DNA of 64,000 nucleotides from Rhizobium leguminosarum (GTDB taxonomy: Bacteria > Pseudomonadota > Alphaproteobacteria > Rhizobiales > Rhizobiaceae): contig NZ_MZMU01000009.1 in NCBI RefSeq assembly GCF_004123835.1, positions 108,021 through 172,020 of the forward strand. Reading direction: 5' to 3'. Shown here one piece after another: positions 61,485 through 64,000 of the stretch. Positions within the stretch are counted from its first letter, which is position 1; each line of letters opens with the position of its first letter. The notes beneath the pieces were generated by a model, which did no database searches, was not told the origin of the DNA, and saw nothing but the letters and a program-made list of their open reading frames with translations. The position numbers and the translations under genes are program-made.

Positions 61485-63728
61485 ATGCGTTCCGTCGTTT
61501 CCTTCAACGAAGGCTGGAGTTTCCATGAGGGCTTCGGCCAGCGTTTGCTCGAAGCTTTCGATGCGGCCAAGTCGGTCAGCCTGCCGCATACCGCCGTCGA
61601 ACTGCCCTTCAGCTATTTCGACGAGATCAGCTATCAGCGCGCCTTCACCTATCAGAAGGTGCTGCGCTGGCTGCCGGAATTCGAGGGCCGCGAAGTTTCG
61701 CTCGTCTTCGACGCCGCCATGGCCGACAGCGTCGTCTATCTGAACGGCGAAGAGATCATTACCCATAAGGACGGTTATACCCCCTTCGAGGCCCGCCTCA
61801 CCGGCAAGCTCGTCAAGGGCGAGAACCTCGTCACCGTCAAGATCGACGGCAGCGAAAACCCTGACATTCCGCCTTTCGGCGGCCGCATCGATTATCTGAC
61901 CTATGCCGGCATCTACCGCGACGTCTGGCTGAAGGTCACCAACCCGGTCTCTATCCGCAATCTCAAGATCGAAACCACTGACGTTCTTCGCCCGGAGAAA
62001 TCGGCGACCATACGCGTCGACATCGCCAACCCCGAGGGCCGCAACTTCTCGGCGACGGTCACCGCCACGCTGAATCAGGCCGACGGCACGGTGGTCGCCA
62101 CTGCCGCGACCGAAACGATCGGCAGCCGCACCACGCTCTCCTTTGGCGGCCTCACCGGTATCGCCCTCTGGGACATCACCGATCCCACGCTCTATGACGT
62201 CACCGTCGAGCTCAGGACCGAACACGGCTCCGACCGTCTTTCCACACGGTTCGGCTTCCGCACCGCCGAATTCACGCCGGAAGGTTTCCTCTTGAACGGC
62301 AAGCCGCTGAAGCTGCGCGGCCTCAATCGCCACCAGGCCTTCCCCTATGTCGGTTATGCCGCCGGCCGTTCCGCCCAGGAGCGCGACGCCGACATCATGA
62401 AGACGGTGCTGAAGTGCAACATCGTCCGCACCTCGCATTATCCGCAGTCGAAATGGTTCCTCGACCGATGCGACGCAATCGGCCTGCTGGTTTTCGAGGA
62501 GATCCCCGGCTGGCAGCATATCGGCGATGCCGACTGGCAGCAGGAATCGATCGAGAACGTCCGGCGCATGATCGAGCGCGACTGGAACCATCCCTCGATC
62601 ATCATCTGGGGCGTGCGCATCAACGAGTCGCAGGATAATCACGATTTCTACGCCGAGACCAATCGCCTCGCCCGTGAACTCGACAGTACCCGCCAAACCG
62701 GCGGCGTGCGTTATCTCACCGAGAGTGAGCTGCTCGAAGACGTCTACACGATGAACGACTTCATCCTCGGCAATGAAGAGCTGCCGGGCGCCAACCGCCC
62801 GCGCACGGCCCTTCGCGCCCAGCAGGAAAATACCGGACTGTCGCACAAGGTGCCGTACCTCATTACCGAATTCAACGGCCACATGCACCCGACGAAGATC
62901 TATGACCAGGAGCAGCGCCAGGCCGAGCATGTGCGCCGTCACCTGGAGGTGCTGAATGCCGCCTGTGGCGATCCTGATATCTCCGGCGCCATCGGTTGGT
63001 GCATGTTCGATTACAACACCCACAAGGATTTCGGCTCCGGCGACCGCATCTGCTATCACGGCGTCATGGACATGTTCCGCGAGCCGAAATTCGCGGCCTA
63101 TGCCTATATCAGCCAGTGCGACCCTTCCGAGGAGATCGTCATGAAGCCGGTGACCTTCTGGGCGCGCGGCGAACGTAATATCGGCGGCGTGCTGCCGCTG
63201 ATCATCCTGACCAACTGCGACGAGGTGGAGCTGCAATATGGTGCGCTCAGCAAGCGCATCGGTCCGGACCGCGAGAACTACCCGCACCTGCCGCATCCGC
63301 CCGTCGTGCTCGACCATCGGCATTTCACCCCCGACGAGCTCGGCACCTGGGGTCTCGAATGGATCGATGGCACCTTCACCGGCTATATCGGCGGTGAGCC
63401 GGTAGCCAGCCTGACCCTGGCGGCCGATCCATTGCCGACGACGCTGGAAGTGGTTGCCGACAGCCCGACGCTGAAGGCCCGAGAACGAGACAGCACGCGG
63501 GTCATCATCCGCGCCCTCGACCAGCGCGGCCAGCGCCTGCCTTTCATGAACGACAGCATTTCGCTGAAGGTGCACGGCCCGGCGAGGATCGTCGGCCCGA
63601 CCAATGTGCCACTGCAGGGCGGCACCGCCGGTTTCTGGCTGGAGGCGACGGGGTTCACTGGCGAGATCACCGTCGAAGCGGTTTCCACGCGTTTCGCGCC
63701 GGTGACGCTCGGCGTGACGGCTGCCTAG
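61485..63728 (+). CDS. Glycoside hydrolase family 2 (beta-galactosidase/glucuronidase-like)
   Basis: The 747-residue enzyme has the GH2 layout: a jelly-roll sugar-binding domain (about 1-150), an immunoglobulin-like domain (about 155-260), a TIM barrel (about 265-560), and extra beta domains. Acid/base E381 lies in WGVRINESQDN and nucleophile E462 in YLITEFNGHMHPTK. No signal peptide is seen, so it is cytoplasmic and acts on imported glycosides. Substrate could be a beta-galactoside, glucuronide or mannoside; the family signature alone does not say. It ends the Gfo/Idh-LacI-GH2 unit. Confidence 0.9.
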   Translation: MRSVVSFNEGWSFHEGFGQRLLEAFDAAKSVSLPHTAVELPFSYFDEISYQRAFTYQKVLRWLPEFEGREVSLVFDAAMADSVVYLNGEEIITHKDGYTPFEARLTGKLVKGENLVTVKIDGSENPDIPPFGGRIDYLTYAGIYRDVWLKVTNPVSIRNLKIETTDVLRPEKSATIRVDIANPEGRNFSATVTATLNQADGTVVATAATETIGSRTTLSFGGLTGIALWDITDPTLYDVTVELRTEHGSDRLSTRFGFRTAEFTPEGFLLNGKPLKLRGLNRHQAFPYVGYAAGRSAQERDADIMKTVLKCNIVRTSHYPQSKWFLDRCDAIGLLVFEEIPGWQHIGDADWQQESIENVRRMIERDWNHPSIIIWGVRINESQDNHDFYAETNRLARELDSTRQTGGVRYLTESELLEDVYTMNDFILGNEELPGANRPRTALRAQQENTGLSHKVPYLITEFNGHMHPTKIYDQEQRQAEHVRRHLEVLNAACGDPDISGAIGWCMFDYNTHKDFGSGDRICYHGVMDMFREPKFAAYAYISQCDPSEEIVMKPVTFWARGERNIGGVLPLIILTNCDEVELQYGALSKRIGPDRENYPHLPHPPVVLDHRHFTPDELGTWGLEWIDGTFTGYIGGEPVASLTLAADPLPTTLEVVADSPTLKARERDSTRVIIRALDQRGQRLPFMNDSISLKVHGPARIVGPTNVPLQGGTAGFWLEATGFTGEITVEAVSTRFAPVTLGVTAA

Positions 63729-63829
63729 CGCATAACCCCGAAAATCGAAATGATTTCCGGAAAGGATTATGCGCGAACTCAAAGTGATAGAGCGTCCTTA
63801 GCGCGTCTTTCTAGACGCGCGGCGCTCTA
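63728..63829. repeat. Dispersed intergenic repeat with two hairpins (copy 2)
   Basis: GCGCATAA at 63728-63735 pairs with TTATGCGC at 63767-63774, and TAGAGCG at 63788-63794 pairs with CGCTCTA at 63823-63829, with an inner GCGCGTC/GACGCGC stem. The second half matches the element at 20427-20495. It separates the convergent GH2 gene and next ATPase gene and probably terminates both. Confidence 0.75.
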
Positions 63830-63836
63830 ACGGCCC

Positions 63837-64000
63837 TCACGCGATCCGCGCCTGGCTCTCAGGATCGAAGAACACGGCCTTGTCGAGATTGAAGGCGAGG
63901 CGGGTGTTTTGTCCGGGAGCGATGCCGGTATCGGCGCGCAGGCGGGCGACGACGGATTTGCCGCCGAGCTTGGTGACGGCAAAGGTGTCGGAGCCGGCAG
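63837..64000 (-). CDS. Sugar ABC transporter ATP-binding protein, C-terminal fragment (cut by window)
   Basis: The minus-strand frame ends at a TGA at 63837 and runs off the right edge. The 53 visible codons (SDTFAVTKLGGKSVVARL onward to FFDPESQARIA) resemble the C-terminal TOBE domain of UgpC/MalK-type ATPases. It is therefore the end of another sugar importer operon lying to the right; its other genes cannot be seen. Confidence 0.75.
   Translation of the reverse strand, partial: AGSDTFAVTKLGGKSVVARLRADTGIAPGQNTRLAFNLDKAVFFDPESQARIA

Noticed and set aside
61431..63782. 783-codon open frame on the minus strand opposite the GH2 gene
   Set aside because: Shadow of the GH2 frame in high-GC DNA; no recognisable domain and no ribosome site.
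1..64000. CRISPR array, prophage, insertion sequence, integrase, rRNA or tRNA genes
   Set aside because: No regularly spaced direct repeats, transposase or integrase frames, or clover-leaf sequences were recognised. Intergenic repeats present are palindromic mosaic elements.

Overview
The window is high-GC DNA whose gene content and intergenic repeats point to a Rhizobium-type alphaproteobacterial chromosome, most likely the R. leguminosarum/R. etli group. This is an inference from gene families (ExoD, a ThuA-like protein, EI24/CysZ, SorC- and UgpC-type sugar systems) and from GC-rich mosaic repeats between genes. No rRNA, tRNA, phage, IS element or CRISPR array was seen. Only the last gene is cut by the window edge.

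Layout. 0.2-4 kb: gltX and lysS, then a membrane-anchored protein of unknown function. 4.2-10.8 kb: a LysR regulator followed by a polyamine importer and aminobutyraldehyde dehydrogenase in the same order as E. coli ydcSTUVW, interrupted by a long inverted repeat. 10.8-13.8 kb: small membrane proteins (DUF1328, DoxX, DUF1345), a decayed TerC-like fragment, and transaldolase. 14.2-20.4 kb: a SorC regulator, an AraC-OGT fusion, DUF2244, endonuclease III, a TetR/VOC divergent pair with clear operators, an EI24 protein and an RpiR regulator. 20.5-29.7 kb: a polyol operon (SorC regulator, binding protein, two permeases, ATPase, mannitol-dehydrogenase-family enzyme, HAD phosphatase, FGGY kinase). 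29.8-33.7 kb: ExoD, an N-acetylglucosamine-type ROK kinase and a GH20 hexosaminidase. 33.9-38.9 kb: an RND efflux operon led by its TetR regulator and a perfect operator palindrome. 39.1-39.6 kb: OsmC. 39.7-48.5 kb: araFGH-type importer with mutarotase and SDR, divergent from a GntR regulator and galactonate dehydratase; then DoxX and another SDR. 48.6-49.8 kb: a class III nucleotide cyclase.

49.8-63.7 kb is the most interesting part. A LacI regulator faces a PhyH-family dioxygenase, an SDR and an SMP-30 lactonase. These run into an operon of binding protein, two permeases, ATPase and ThuA-like protein. A second divergent unit holds a Gfo/Idh oxidoreductase, a LacI regulator, a 21-codon leader ORF and a cytoplasmic GH2 glycosidase. 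The composition resembles the trehalose thu system (importer + ThuA + Gfo/Idh), but adds a GH2 enzyme and a dioxygenase branch. I propose it imports a glycoside that is oxidised at the sugar ring and then cleaved; the substrate cannot be read from sequence. The window ends in the C-terminus of another sugar ABC ATPase.

The unifying theme is scavenging of plant- and soil-derived carbon: five ABC importers, each with dedicated dehydrogenases, kinases or glycosidases and a local regulator. Several probable operators and terminators are visible as perfect palindromes.
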